A stretch of 64,000 bases of DNA, from the NCBI RefSeq assembly GCF_011386835.1, contig NC_088797.1:64381587-64445586 (forward strand), given 5' to 3'. The DNA comes from Chrysemys picta bellii. Its lineage: Eukaryota; Chordata; Testudines; Emydidae. Within the stretch, counting starts at the first letter, position 1; each line of letters begins with the position of its first letter. This document shows, piece by piece, positions 63,371-64,000 of this stretch. A program made the translations under genes and the position numbers. The notes under the pieces are model-generated. The model was given only the letters and a program-made list of their open reading frames with translations, ran no database searches and was not told the DNA's origin.

Positions 63371-64000
63371 TTGCCTGTTCGAGTCCGGTCAGGGAAATCC
63401 TCCACTAGGGCTACCTACCTGGCCAAATGGAAAAGATTCACAATTTGGTCTTCGCAATATCTCCGGTCTCCAACACTCTCGTCCATACCTATGATATTGG
63501 ACTACCTCCTCCACCTAAAGCGGCAAGGGCTTTCTATGTCTTCAATAAAAGTACACTTGGCTGCCATTTCCACCTTCCATCCAGACGTGGAGGGCTGGTC
63601 GGTCTTTGCCAACCCGATAGGCCGTTTTCTTAAAGATCTTGAGAGACCATACACTCACATATAACAGCCAATCCCGGCGTGGGACCTTAATCTCGTACTC
63701 TCCTAGCTATTAGTGCCACCTTTTGAACCACTTGCAACATGTTCTCTGCTGTACTTCTCATATAAGGTGGCATTTCTGGTAGCAATAACTTCGGCCAGGA
63801 GGGTGTTTGAGCTCAAGGCTCTAACATCTGAGCCTCCTTACACTGTGTTCTATAAGGACAAGGTTCCACTTAGACCTCATCCAACCTTTCTTTCTAAAGT
63901 TGTCTCCCAATTTCCTGTTAACAAGAATATCTTTCTTCCAGTTTTCTACCCCAAGCCACACGCAAGTAGTAGGGAGCAAAAACTTCATATGTTGGACGTT
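63371..64000 (+). pseudogene. DIRS tyrosine recombinase, N-terminal part (cut by window edge)
   Basis: Site-specific recombinase that integrates the circular DNA form. 63371-63664 gives the core-binding domain: 'STRATYLAKWKRF', 'ILDYLLHLKRQGLSMSSIKV', 'HLAAISTFHP'. After a TAA at 63662-63664 the catalytic domain starts in another frame near 63765: 'FLVAITSARRVFELKAL' contains the first catalytic Arg, then 'RPHPTFLSKVV' near 63880. The His-x-x-Arg and Tyr residues would lie beyond 64000. Confidence 0.85.

Larger units (their letters stand above)
57317..64000 (+). mobile_element. DIRS-type retrotransposon, open at the window end
   Basis: Begins with the DIRS terminal repeat 'ttcttcgagtaagtgctcat' and a GC-rich leader, then gag (57731-61308, interrupted by the hAT at 58404-59932), reverse transcriptase (about 61740-62279), RNase H (about 62540-62910), a bridge region, and tyrosine recombinase (from 63371, cut by the window edge). 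DIRS elements insert by a tyrosine recombinase instead of an integrase and so leave no target duplication. Several frameshifts and TGA codons make this copy inactive, but it is far better preserved than the copy at 23.3-28.2 kb. It is in the sense direction of ADK. Confidence 0.9.

Overview
The window is vertebrate nuclear DNA, almost certainly from a hidden-necked (cryptodiran) turtle. The evidence is a tRNA-derived SINE with a CR1-type tail (47297-47490) of the kind known from these turtles, many CR1 LINEs, DIRS retrotransposons, and numerous hAT elements with 8-bp target duplications. No bacterial, organellar or viral genome features were seen.

Only one host gene can be supported: two internal coding exons of adenosine kinase (ADK) on the + strand, 30241-30413 and 35544-35652. 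Both have proper splice sites and compatible phase (the codon for the conserved Arg of the substrate site is split across the junction). Everything else is ADK intron: 30 kb upstream, a 5.1 kb intron between the exons, and 28 kb downstream. The next ADK exon was not found here.

The introns are a stratigraphy of mobile elements. 1-9 kb holds an L2-like piece, a decayed RTE-type LINE on the minus strand and a GC-rich hAT element. 9.1-11 kb is a CR1 pseudogene. 14.4 kb carries a perfect 185-nt palindrome. 16-22.5 kb holds a Tigger-like element and two hAT elements, one with a ~90-bp minisatellite. 23.3-28.2 kb is a decayed DIRS element peppered with four later insertions. 33-34.4 kb has a four-hairpin MITE and a MITE split by a hAT. 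40-41 kb has a Tc1-type MITE and a hammerhead-like repeat. 43-47 kb is repeat-poor and may hold conserved regulatory DNA, including a CTCF-like site. 47.1-47.7 kb is a MITE split by the turtle SINE. 49.36-55.7 kb is a nearly full-length old CR1 with three later insertions. 57.3 kb to the window end is a younger DIRS element (gag, RT, RNase H, tyrosine recombinase) interrupted by a hAT that contains a second copy of the ~0.8 kb sequence found at 55.75-56.58 kb.

The most interesting signal is a set of short retrotransposed foldback elements (14.4, 26.9, 51.3 kb) and a related non-palindromic repeat (40.9, 52.2 kb). Each contains a 41-nt hammerhead-ribozyme-like motif (one shortened to 34 nt). 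Between the two families the outer helix changes by compensatory base pairs (GCAT/ATGC versus AGAC/GTCT) while the catalytic core and a self-complementary AGCT helix III stay fixed. This points to Penelope-like element terminal repeats as the source. All calls were made by eye and recall of family features; no alignment or database search was run.
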